DNA of 64,000 nt from Branchiostoma floridae (taxonomy: Eukaryota > Chordata > Leptocardii > Amphioxiformes > Branchiostomatidae), in the NCBI RefSeq assembly GCF_000003815.2, contig NC_049988.1, positions 16,147,778-16,211,777 of the forward strand, written 5' to 3'. The notes beneath the pieces are model-generated. The model had not been told where the DNA came from. It saw only the letters and a program-made list of their open reading frames with translations, and ran no database searches. Within the stretch, counting starts at the first letter, position 1. Each line of letters begins with the position of its first letter. The position numbers were made by a program, and so were the translations under genes. Shown here in pieces: positions 12,101 through 24,100 of this stretch.

Positions 12101-15100
12101 GTGATAATAAGGACGATCAATTGTCATGTTGATTGCATTGTGTAATCACTGCTCATTAACGACCAAAATTTGCGTAAGATTTCTTACGTAGAAGGCTTTC
12201 GCATGGGTGTTTCGATTACGCAGGGGGATATTTCGCAGTGCGTTACGCAAACTTTCGCAGTGCGTTCTGCGAAATTTCGCAGTGCGTTACGCAAAATTAC
12301 GGACTGCGTTCTGCGAAATTTCGGAGTGAGTTCTGCGAAATTTCGGAATGAGTTCTGCGAAATTTCGCAACACGTTTCGCGCAAACTGACGTATATTTCG
12401 GGAGCGCCGCTGTATGCTCCTGTGTGTTGTGCAGTTTTTGAACAGTTACTTATGTTGATGAGGACGAAAGGAATAGTAGCTGCAATATACATGTATGTCG
12501 GTAAGCTATCTGTGGCTTTGAAGTAAGTCTAATTCTAAACTCTAAATTACAAGAAACCTCTGCCAAAACAAGTTTGAAATTCCTTGGTTCTTGGACAACT
12601 TAAGCAAGATCCAGGAAGGGGCTGAGATGTGTAAAAGCTGCTGAAACATATGAAGTCCCACCTCTTGTTCTTCCTCGCTTGCTTTCTCCGTTGTCTCGGG
12701 AACGTCCTGTTTCTTGGCAGGAAAAGTTATCTCCTTCTTCTCGAGTGGGGATGGTTGGGAGGCCTCAGACAGGAGCTGGGAGTACTGGGTACCATCTTGG
12801 GACGCATCAAGGTCATTGTAGAGGGCAGGAACAACACTGTGGAAGAAAGATTCTTGTTTAAACAAACATGTAACAAGGAAATGGTTCTACATCCCAACTG
12901 GATAGTTGATAAATGCTTCATGGTACACACCGGTACACATTTCATGTGTATCTGAATAGCTGTTACAACCACCCTTAATACACCAAAGTCAATGTAGCAT
13001 GCTGAAGACAACGTAAATCTTAAAGTAAAAAAAAGACAAATGATGCAAAAACATTTTTTGTGGCAGATTGGCCTCAAGAGAAGAATAGTTTTTGCCAACC
13101 TAGCAGCCCAGATGGATCCTTTGTAAAAAAAAACTATTGTACATTTGTACTCTGGCAAGACTTGCAATGTAAGCACATTTTCATTCTGAACAATACGTTA
13201 GTCTAGCAAAGATGGTTTAAAAAAACAACAGTAGAAACCCAGGGTGTACCATCTTTCTCTCATTCTCTCCTTCTGTCTCTCCGTCAGCACCAGGGGTTTC
13301 TTGGGAGACGGAGGGATGAAGACGAAGCCGTCATTGCTCTGTTCATCCACATGCAGTTTCCTCCGGACCGCTGCCTTGGCGGGGGACTTTGCCGGAGACT
13401 TGGCGGGGCTGCGGGCGGGGCTTTTTGACGGACTCCGGAGCTGAGCATGTACGGGGGATCTGCTGAATCGTGCTGGAGAACCCTGAAATATATCCCACAT
13501 TAGTTCATCAAGATTGAAAATTAATAGACATGGGCACATGGGCTTCTAAAAAGTTGGCTGGCACGAACAATTTTAGTTGTGGACACGAACTAATATCCCT
13601 TGAACTAATATCCTTTAAAAATGTTGCCTCTAAAAGCTCTAAATTTGGCAAGTATGAAGCAAATACATCTACATACCTCACATGAAATACTGGAGCATAA
13701 TATCTAATATCTAAGTCAGTCTTTCTAAGTTTCCAAAGAGACCAGCATTTCATTAAGAGAATCTTTTTGATTCAATCACTCACTTACTCACTCGCTGTCT
13801 TCCTTGCACTTCCTTTCTCATAATGTCACTACAATAACTTCTAAAACTAGAGACCAAGATACATTTACCTTAGCTCTCATTCGTAGGAAGCTCTCCCTCA
13901 TCAGTTTGGGAGAACGAACATTTGGGAGGGAGAAATCCTGCGACGGCAGACTGGAAGACTGGGACTCCTCTATCTGTTGGGAACTGCTCGCTGACGGCCC
14001 GGCGGTCGTCTGTACCTGCCAGCCTGGCAGGCTGATGGGGGTTTTGTCATGCACTTTGGTCAGCACAGGTCTGGAGGTACAAGGAAAATAGGGTTAGGGC
14101 TGGGTTCTTAAACGTAACAGGTACAGAGGTTTACTTATCATGAGGCCAAAACTATTCAACAAGTTTCTTTTCATTAATGCCAGAAACAGGGCTTAAAAAG
14201 ATTTTGGACTCGTAAAATATGGGAATACGAAATGTGTGTTTACAAAGAACTTGTGAGCAATGCTTGTGCAGTTAAGATGTTTATTTTGTGAAGATTTAGC
14301 TTTGAAAGTTTACTTATGCGAGTTTCCCATGATATATGAGTGTACATGTATGGTAAATGAAGCAGCTTTGCTTAACTGTTACAACCTTTTCTTAAAATTG
14401 ACCCTCAAATGTTTTCTTACTTCAGTTCCTCGGGATACACCAGAGACTCGGAATTCGCGAAGGTGGCGTTCCAGAAGAGCAGACTCTGGTTTCTGATTGG
14501 CTGTCGGCTGTGCAGGAACGTGTGCTGAAGTAGCGGGGACAACGTTGCGAGGAGTTCCATGTTGTACGGACCGCAGTGTCGTGACTGGATGCTCGTGAGA
14601 ATCTCTCCCCACAACTTCTCAAGCTGGGGACAAAGACAACAAAATTTCAGATGCCAGTAGAAAATGTTTTTCATGTCTCCACAAATTTACCACTTTAGTC
14701 TAATATTAAAATAGAGATCGAAAAGGAAAAGACATCGTATAACTTACCTTTTGCATGAACTGTGGTGAATACAGCTTACTTGCAGTTGCACCCCTAAACA
14801 TGTAGTTGAGAAGAAACAGCCATTAAAAATCCATTTGGGTTAATTTCTGTAAGACTGACTTATACTATCTAAGTAAAAACTTCTCTACAGCTACTTGCCA
14901 CAGTATATCGTGGTTTACATGAGCAATATGTGAAGACAAGTGTTCGTTCTTCCACAAAAACAACAAATCTAAGATTTGAAATCCACTTACCGGGTTGATC
15001 TTTCATAGAATACTGCAATCTGATTGGCCAGTTTACCCAGGAGGGAACCAATCACAGCAGGTTGATGGATGTGTCCAAACAAGAGAGATAACACGTTGAT

Positions 15101-18100
15101 CACGCCTCCACCAATAGTGGACAAGGCTGCCGCTGTAGCTGTTTTCTGTAAAAGCAGAACAAAAAAAAAATCTAGCATTAACTTGAGTATTATAAAAGAT
15201 AGCTATACTGTATAGATGTTAAGTAGTTTTAATCGACTGTGTTAAGAAAGGAAAATCTAATGTTGACTCTTTGTTGTTTTAACTTTACCTTTGACCTCAG
15301 AATGCTTACCTCTGACCCACTGATCTGGTGCAGCTCCTCCATGACCTTTGACACCAAGGTCACCATGGAGGTCAAGTTGCCCATCGTCTTCTGTTGTTTC
15401 TTCTGTTGGAACTTGGCTGGACTCAGGGGCACTAGTGAGAACAGAAGACATTGTGACTTACGACTGTAGTTGTAAACATGTCATACACTGTATGTGAAAG
15501 TGTCCAAAAAGTATCCAAACAAAAATAATGACTAGTATGTCCTGATTAATGACTAGTATGTCCTGATCATGAGATACAAAAACCAAAGGTTCTGCTGCAG
15601 TACCAATATTGAGAAGCCACTAGGGCTATTATCGTACTTGCCCTTGATATTAACCCCCCCCCCCCCCCCAATAGCAAATATTGTATAGATCTATCTAAAG
15701 CTTCGAGTTATGATGTTCACAAGCACAAACATGCACACGGGCCCGGGCCCACACACATACACACAAAAAAAGCAAAAACATAACCTTCTTGTCAAAGGCT
15801 AATAGCTTGCTGTTCAATCTAAGAAAAGCACTTACTGATGACTTTGTTCTCACTGGTGATTTCATGGAAATCCACACTGTCCAACATGGTCTGCAGAAGG
15901 CTCACTGCAGCTTCCAGGGCCTGGGGGGTCTAGAAACAAACAAACAAATAAATAATTAACCCCCAAGTATTTACATGCTCTCCATTCTTCTCAGAAAAAC
16001 AATCATGAAAATATCATGATAGTATTAAGATATTTACAAACTTTAAGTCAGACTTGTACAAGTGACCACCTCTACATAAGCATCAACTTGCCAATGTGCC
16101 CACTATTTAGTGATTGTCTCCTGCATCCCCTCTGTTGTCAGTCAGAGAATGACTTCAGGTGTATCTGAGCTTGACACCCCCATGTGCCTCACTTGGTAGC
16201 TCCCAAAGTTCAAAGGTCACCGGTTTCCCATGGTTCCTCGCGGCGCATGCGCACCAGTCTAATTTTTTGAGCGATTCTGTCAACCCCCGGTGTTTCCAGC
16301 TCCTGAAAATGGGTTCTAAACGCGACAAGGAGCGTTTTAAGAACCGTACGCGGGCTTCTTCGAAGTCTTCAACTGCTGGGCGACACGCTAGAAGCGGCCG
16401 AGGAGGCTCGGAGCGGCGTTCCAGCGAGAGACGGCGCGAAGAAGACGGCGCTTCCCCGAGAAGCATGCGCCGACATGTGCGCCGGGGCGGGCGCCATGAC
16501 AGTCGTCAGCCTTCTTCGTCACCTTCGATGCCGAGATTGAGCGCTGTTCGCGGTCTTTTGGTGGCTGCTGAAGTGCACCAACCGCCGAAGTCTCCCGCTC
16601 ATGAAGAAGTAGACCTGCCTCCTAACGTCGAAGTGAGCGAGGAGGAGAAGAATGGCGAAGAGAGCGACGGCGGCGGTGACGGAAAGCGAAGGAAGGATGG
16701 CAACAATAATGGCGACATCCCGTCAGAGCCGGAGCTGGTTGATGCTAGCGGCGTACGTATTACTGCCTTGGAGAATAATTTTTCATTACTTTCAGAGAAG
16801 TTAGATGGGCTCCAAGAGCTGATGATGTCGCAGTTTTCGCAGCCGAAGAAACGGCGGTCTGCGTCTCCAACGGGGTCTGCGCCGGGGAAGCGGCGGCGGC
16901 GACATGACCGGCGGTCCCCAGCTCGAGTCGAGACGGAGGAAGAAAGTGTGTCGGACGTCTCGGAGGGCGAGCAGTCGGCATGGAAGCCGTTCGACCCGAC
17001 AAACAAGACCGTCAAGCACCCTTGGGTTGCTGACGACAACGTGTTGGAGGAGACGGAGAAATACTTCAAGCACAGCAAGCAGTGTCGCGGGGCTGATCTA
17101 GAGGCTTGGCAACAGAAGTACAACTTGCCAGACAACGCCCCATCAACGATGGTTGTACCGGCCTTCAACGAGAACGTGTCCAGGGCCGTTCTGGAGAATG
17201 ACAAGAAACAAGGTGATGTGATTGTTTCTCACGATAAATCTCTCAAGTCGGTGCATACCAATCTAGTGCAAGTTGGAACTCCATTGATCAATCTCTGGCA
17301 GTTAATCCAGCGTTCCAGTAAGGATAGTTTTGAGGAACTGCAACTGGACATGATAGATTGTGTTGGCACAGCTCTGTTACTCCTGGGTTCAGCCCATTCT
17401 CATCTAGCTTTCACACGCCGTTCTTTTATTGCCGAGTCTTCTCAGAAGACCTTCAGGGATCTGTTCCGCACCCCGTCAGAGGACAACAACTTCCTGTTCC
17501 CGCCTGATCTGGGAACTAAGGCAAAGGATTTGTCTTCGGAGAGCAAGGTGCTCTCTGGCATGCTGACACAGGCAGAGAAGAGGCAGACCAGCTCGAGACG
17601 AGGTGGTCGTCGTACCAACTACAGAACGGCAGGGGGCGGCAACAGAGGTTATCGCTACAACTACATGCCGAGGCCGAACTACAGTAGGCCAAACTACGGC
17701 GGGTCTCGCCAGTACTACAACAAGAGTTCGTCCCAGTCTTTTCAGAAGCAGGGGGACGGGAAGAAGTCAGACAAGTAGAAGTTTCATCCTTGACAAGAGA
17801 AGCACTTCGGCGTTCGACCGACCTTCAACCTGTACCCGACGACTCTCAGCTACTTCACGGGGGCAGGCTAGTCCACTTCCTGCAGCAGTGGAAGCAGGTG
17901 ACTTCAGACCCCTGGATTCTACAATGCGTTACGGGGTACAGGTTGGAGTTTGCGACAACGCCGCCAGTACAACAGAGAATTCCACACTGCAGACCAAGAA
18001 GTCCAGAGCAGGTGGAAGTCCTCAGCGAGGAGGTAAGAACTCTACTTACCAAGGGTGCGATAGAGGAGGTTGTCTACAACCGCACCCAGTTTGTTTCAAC

Positions 18101-21100
18101 TTTGTTCACAGTACCAAAGAAGACGGGAGGTTTGCGACCCGTTATCAACCTCAAGCCACTAAACAAGTTTCTACAGGTTCGACACTTCAAGATGGAGAGT
18201 CTAGCCATTCTGAAAGATCTCATCCAGCCAGGGGATTATATGGGAAAGATCGACCTGAGAGATGCGTATTTCACCATCCCAGTAGACGTGGGCAGCCGCA
18301 GATTCCTGACGTTCCAGTGGCGAGGTCGTCTGTACCAGTTCCGCTGCGTCCCGTTTGGGATGTCGAGCGCCCCAAGAGTGTTCACGAAGGTACTGAAGGT
18401 GCCCGTCGCACTTCTGAGAAGACGTGGTTTCCGTCTGATCGTCTACCTGGACGACATCCTGATGTTTGGCCGATCCAGAGAAGAGTGCAGAGAAGCACTG
18501 ATGGCAGCGCTGGAAGTACTGTCACAGCTAGGCTTCGTTCCGAACAGAGAGAAGTCAGTGTTGGAGCCAACACAACGCATCACCTTCCTAGGGTCAGGCG
18601 TAGATTCGTCACGAATGGTAACTTTTCTTCCCGACAACAAGTTGCGGGAGTTACAACAGCTGGCGGACACTACCCTGTCTGCAGTCGTGCCCGTCTCAGC
18701 GAGAGAGTTGGCGAGTCTGATAGGGAAGCTGCAAGCCACAACAGGGTCAGTTTGGCACGCTCCACTTCACTTCAGAAGTCTTCAACGCCTGCTCATCACA
18801 GTTCTCCGAGTGACAAGAGGAGACTGGGGGCATCCAGTGCCGCTGACAGAGGCAGCGCGAGAAGACTTAAGGTGGTGGAGAGACCTTCTTCCAGACCACA
18901 ACAGCCGCCCAATCCTTTTGCCCACAGCGGACATGGTTGTGGAGACAGATGCGTCTACTGTCGGATGGGGCGGATTCTGCAACGGCATCCACACAGGAGG
19001 TCGCTGGTCTGCAGAGGAGAAGACAGCACACATAAACGTGTTGGAACGGCAGGCTGCATCCATGGCAGTTCAGGCTTTCTGCAGAGACATGGAAAGCGGA
19101 CACATCAGAGTTCGCTCCGACAACTCTACGGTGGTGGCATATCTAAATCATCTGGGAGGCACAAGGTCTCTAGACTTGCTGAACGTGACCTTGGATCTGT
19201 GGCAGTGGTGCACAGACAGGAACCTGTCCATATCAGCAGTGCACATCCCAGGCAAGGAGAATGTGCGAGCGGACTTCAGTTCTCGACATTTCTTCGTGGC
19301 CACAGAATGGACTCTGGACCGGCATACGTTCCTGAGTCTGCAGGCGAAGTTTCCACTACTCTCCAAGGGGGTGGATCTGTTCGCGTCCCGAACCAACCGT
19401 CAGCTACCTCAGTACGTTTCCTGGCACCCAGAGCCAGAAGCAGTGGGGACGGACGCCTTCACGGTGAGCTGGAGCAGGTGGGAACTGCCGTATGCCTTCC
19501 CTCCTTTCCTTCTGGTCGCACGGACACTCAGGAAGGTCCAGTTAGACGAGGCTCATCTGCTTCTCATAGCTCCGGTGTGGGAAACAGCTTGCTGGTATCC
19601 AGTTCTTCTAGAGATGTTGGTCGAGGAACCAGTTCTGTTACCTCGTCACAAGCACCTTCTCACGCAGCCGGAGTCCGGCAGAGCGCACCCAGAGGGGGAC
19701 AAGCTTCGTCTAGCCGCATGGCATGTTTGCGGAGACAACATTCTGAGTACGGCATTTCGCCGGGAGTCAGTAAGATATTACTGGCCTCCTGGAGACCAGG
19801 CACACAGAAGCTCTACACAGCAGCCTGGGAAAAGTGGAACAGCTGGTGTGGTGAAAGGAACATTGATCCGGTTTCAGCACCTGTGAGTGAAGTTCTAGAT
19901 TTTTTGCTGTCCTTATTTGACAAGGGTCTACAATATAGGACCTTGAATGTTTATAGGTCCGCCATTTCAACAACTCACCTTCCGGTGGAAGGTCTACCTT
20001 TAGGTTCTCATGCTTTAGTGAAAAGATTCATGAAAGGAGTGTTTGAACTACGACCAGCCTTACCGAAGTATCAGTATACTTGGGACGTGAGTAGAGTTCT
20101 AAGTTTATTAAAGTCCTGGTCACCGGCAAGAACTTTGTCGATCAAGCAACTTACTTTGAAATTGGTTATGCTGATAGCATTGGTGTCTGCAGGCAGGGAA
20201 CAATCCCTCTCCTTGCTGGATGTTAGATACAAGAAGAAGACCTCGGATGGAGTTTGTTTCACCATTAACAGGTTATCAAAGACTTCTAGGCCTGGCAGAG
20301 TGACACATGACATTGTTCTACCTAGTTTTCCGCGGGACAAAAGAATTTGTCCTGTCTTTTATTTGAAGGAATATGTTTCTAGAACTAGAAGTTTTCGTTT
20401 GTGTGACAGTTTTTTGTTTCGGGCAATGGTGGAACCTCATCAGGCGGTTGGCTCTACCACCATTGCCCGGTGGCTAAAGTTAGTCCTCCAGGAGGCAGGG
20501 GTGGACACTAACAAGTTTACGGGCCACTCGACAAGGAGTGCAGCTGTCTCAGCTGCGGCATTAAGAGGAGTTTCAGCCAAGGACATAATGAAAATGGCAA
20601 ACTGGTCTACTTCATCTACGTTCGAGAAGTTCTACAGGAAACCTGTCAAGTCTTGCAACTTTGGCCGTAAGATCCTGGCCTCAGGCTACGAAGTCACCTG
20701 AAGTCATTCTCTGACTGACAACAGAGGGGATGCAGGAGACAATTACAAATTGTACTAACCTGTGCAGGACAGGTGTAATTGTCCTTGCATCCCTCGTTGT
20801 CAGGCAGACGCCCACCCGGAGAGAGGCGGAATTCTACATGTTCCTGTGAAGTCCCTCCCAACACTACTTCGGCCAGGAGTTCTGCAAACAGTAGACTGGT
20901 GCGCATGCGCCGCGAGGAACCATGGGAAACCGGTGACCTTTGAACTTTGGGAGCTACCAAGTGAGGCACATGGGGGTGTCAAGCTCAGATACACCTGAAG
21001 TCATTCTCTGCCTGACAACGAGGGATGCAAGGACAATTACACCTGTCCTGCACAGGTTAGTACAATTTGTAATTCTTTGGATTTTCCACTTGATCCAACC

Positions 21101-24100
21101 ATTCAAAGAATCCAGTCTATATTGGATTACAAGAATAAACATGCCGGTAACAAACCCTACTTGTCATACTAGGACTGTTTTCTTGTTTACTAAGTCTCTT
21201 ATACGGTAACTAATGATAGGTTTCCCTATACATTGCCATTCTACATACATACATACATACATATCCATACGCCATTCTAATCGTAATATTCTTACAGTCT
21301 AGTATTATACCTTTAAACTGTCGCCCCTCCACACATGCAGCAGCTTCAGGCAGAGTTCCTCACAGCATGTGTTTTCTGGCGCCGTGGCAACCATGGCGGC
21401 ACACATCGCAAACGACTGGTACAGATCACTCCAAGTCCGCAGCGCTGCTTTCAGAGACGCCTTCACAGAATACAAGGAGAAAGTGAGGGACAAAATGTTA
21501 AACTGTGGATATACTTTTAGTTCGGAAAGAACCACTCTTTTGTCATTCTGATGAAGACTTATCAATAAAAGATTGAAACCAGTAAATCGTTGTCTCAGCC
21601 ATCGTCCTTCTGATGTCTTATCAACCACACCCTAAACACATGCTGTGTTGCATTACGATACTGTTTCATCTGAGAATTCAATGACACAACAAATTCTTGA
21701 TTTGCTGCAAAATAGAATTGCCACAAACTTAGTCCTTTACTTACATGTGGAAAGTCTTCTGCTATGAAGATGTGAGATGCTGGGAGTGTGAGAGCAGCAT
21801 ACAGCGCACTGAAGTCATGCTCCAAGGAGTCCCCCTGGTTAACCTCGTTATTCTAAGAAACATGAACGACTGATTAGTTACAAAAATATACTCAGTCAAA
21901 CCTGAAATGATGACAATGTGGTTATTGTGGCCACTTTTTGGTGCTTGCTTCAATTACATTTACCACGGACCAAAACATACTGTCTATAGAACCTACATGT
22001 ATGTGTCTACTGTGACGCTTTTCTTCAAATCCAAGTACACAGACCTGACTGTACTCACATTGTTAGTCTTTGCCAGTTTTGTTTGGTAAAATTTGCCTGA
22101 TGCAATGTTAACAATAGCTTTTTTTGTTGCATTTCAAATTAACATAAGTAAAATCATACATGAAAGCAGAAATGATCACATAAATGAAAAAAGAAGAAAC
22201 AAGAAGTGACACAACCACAAAAATACAAAAACAGAAGACCTATACTTGGGAAGATACCACAGATCTTGAAGACACATGTTTTTATTTGCACTCACTAATA
22301 CTAGTCATAGAGATACACTTCTGTACAGACTGTATTTTACCTGAAAATCTTTGATCTAAGACCCACCTGTCTGACATGTTCCAGGAGTGGGGAAGCCACA
22401 CTGCTCCATACTCTCCACAGGCTTTCCTTACAGGGCACAGAGCTGGAGAAATATCCACAACCACAAGTTTTATTGACACAACAAAAAAAGAAGAAGAAAG
22501 GAAGTGGATACATAGTAAATCTTCAAACTAAACATAAGGCAATACAATCAGGCATGGGGCTAGACATGAGTGTCACCATCTTTTCTAATTACAAAGCAAT
22601 CTTTTATGTATTCAACCTATCTTAGCATTATGACAGCTGTCGGATCTAAAGATATTGTCAAATCTACTTCTGGTATCGAGTATCTTGAAATCTGTAGTAT
22701 TTAGATATTTATAATATTTAGATATATGTAGGAATGTGAATAACTCATTGCGTAACATGTCATACATAGAGCACTTCATGGCATAGAAACAGGGTTAGTT
22801 GCTAGTTTCTGTTCAACTAGTTTCTGCCAGTCTGGACAATATTAGCTTGTGCTAAGGTATGTTGGGTGTGAACTTCTTTGGTTTATTAGGAGCCCCGCAC
22901 AAGGCAGGGCAGAGAAAAATTGTTTATAGACTCATTGATTGTTCCCCTCCACGGAAATCTTTAGTAAAAGGCGAAAGATTTGTGCGTGGTGGTTTGAAGG
23001 GAAACCAGAGTAACCTTACATGAGTCTGCAATTTTGACCTGATAAAAAACGTACTCATTCCTCCTGTGGCAAAACTACTAACACAAAATCCTTTTTTTGA
23101 AGAAAACCATTAGCCCAAAGTGCATTAAAATCTCTCCATGGTATGCGGAATAGTTTATTCTGAATTGTCACATACAAATATATAACAGTTTCCTTCTTAA
23201 CTCCTGCAAATATTTGACCGAAAGTTTAAACTGCTTTTTGTTTGTAAATGCCAGCACTGGGAACAAAGGCTTCTGGGAAATATGATAATTAGATGCGGGT
23301 GTGCTGCTGTGTCATGAATTCATTAGAGGTAATCTCCAAGCAGATCCTACGATGGCATAAGATATTACTAAACTGGACAAGGAGTGTAGTCAGCCAAGAG
23401 GTGTACTATTTATTGCCCGGTAGCCAAACACACTCCTAGGCTGGTTTCACTCCTATGCAATCGAAGGATCTGCTTGGAGATTACATTAGAGGCTTTCATA
23501 GACTTACTTTTCACAAATAAAGAGAAACAGAATTTGGTGCAATTGTTCGGTATCAAAAGGACATAAAGTGTGCCAATTTTCATTCCTATTCCTTGGGTAA
23601 AAGTGGTCTTGGTAATATAAGCTATTCACCTTTAAGCTGTGATCCAAGGGAATACTTCAATTATAATATTTTTCTATTTAATGTACTACGTGTGTATGAG
23701 AAAGACGATGGGACTTACACAGCTGTTTTGTCTAAGGTCTAGATTATTTAATGTGTATCTAAGATACAGTGATGTTCATCTTCTATCATACATGTATTTT
23801 GGATAGGATGGACAAAACCTTTGGTTCAAAGGAACTTTAAAAATATTTTCATACTTCTAGATGGTGTGAGAAAGATGGTGTGACTTACTCAGTCATTTTG
23901 TCTAAGGTCTAGATTCTTTAATATTTTGGACAGGATGGACAGATCCTGTGGTTTAATGTTACAGTATTGTGCTATTTCTATATGGTGACACTTACTTGGC
24001 TGTTTTGTCTAATGTCTGGAGCACTGACTGTGAGAACCCCAAGAAGGACGTTGGTCGGCTGGCTCCACACGACACCAGGCTTTGGAACACTGTGAAGTAC

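Larger units (their letters stand above)
7114..12412. mobile_element. 5.3-kb foldback-type element with repeat-built terminal inverted arms
   Basis: The ends are inverted copies of one another. 7114 onward and the reverse complement of 12412 backward both begin CAGCGGCGCTCCCGAAATAT, and both arms continue for about 230 bp as runs of short units around TTCGCAGTGCGTTCTGCGAA. Both ends are flanked by TA (7112-7113 and 12413-12414), which could be a 2-bp target duplication as in Tc1/mariner-like elements. No transposase is visible. The interior holds an identical 343-bp direct duplication and a four-unit tandem array. It fills the RIF1 intron between the 12662-12836 and 3755-6887 exons. A non-autonomous foldback element is the best fit; the family is not known to me. 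Confidence 0.7.
16113..21074 (+). mobile_element. DIRS-type retrotransposon, apparently intact
   Basis: DIRS elements replicate by reverse transcription but integrate through a circular intermediate using a tyrosine recombinase, so they lack target duplications. Here 119-bp inverted terminal repeats (16143-16261 and 20892-21010) are identical by eye. The outer extensions differ, and an internal complementary region (20695-20808) reads as the complement of the left outer end joined to the complement of the right outer end through a shared AAT. ATT at 16113-16115 and 21072-21074 marks the probable recombination trinucleotide. It encodes a gag-like ORF, an RT/RNase H/methyltransferase-like ORF and a tyrosine recombinase, all open. 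It lies antisense in the RIF1 intron between exons 21311-21460 and 15836-15929. Confidence 0.93.

Noticed and set aside
16159-16308. Extension of DIRS ORF1 upstream of the ATG at 16309
   Set aside because: The extension has no ATG and lies largely in the inverted terminal repeat; the same reading appears at the other end of the element simply because of the repeat.
17855-19396. Short minus-strand frames inside the DIRS element
   Set aside because: They are shadows of the RT and recombinase genes, with no recognisable motifs.
21545-21580. Second hammerhead-like string (CTGATGA...GAAAC)
   Set aside because: The 20 bases between the motifs form no helix and there is no flanking stem; treated as chance or an old retroelement tail.
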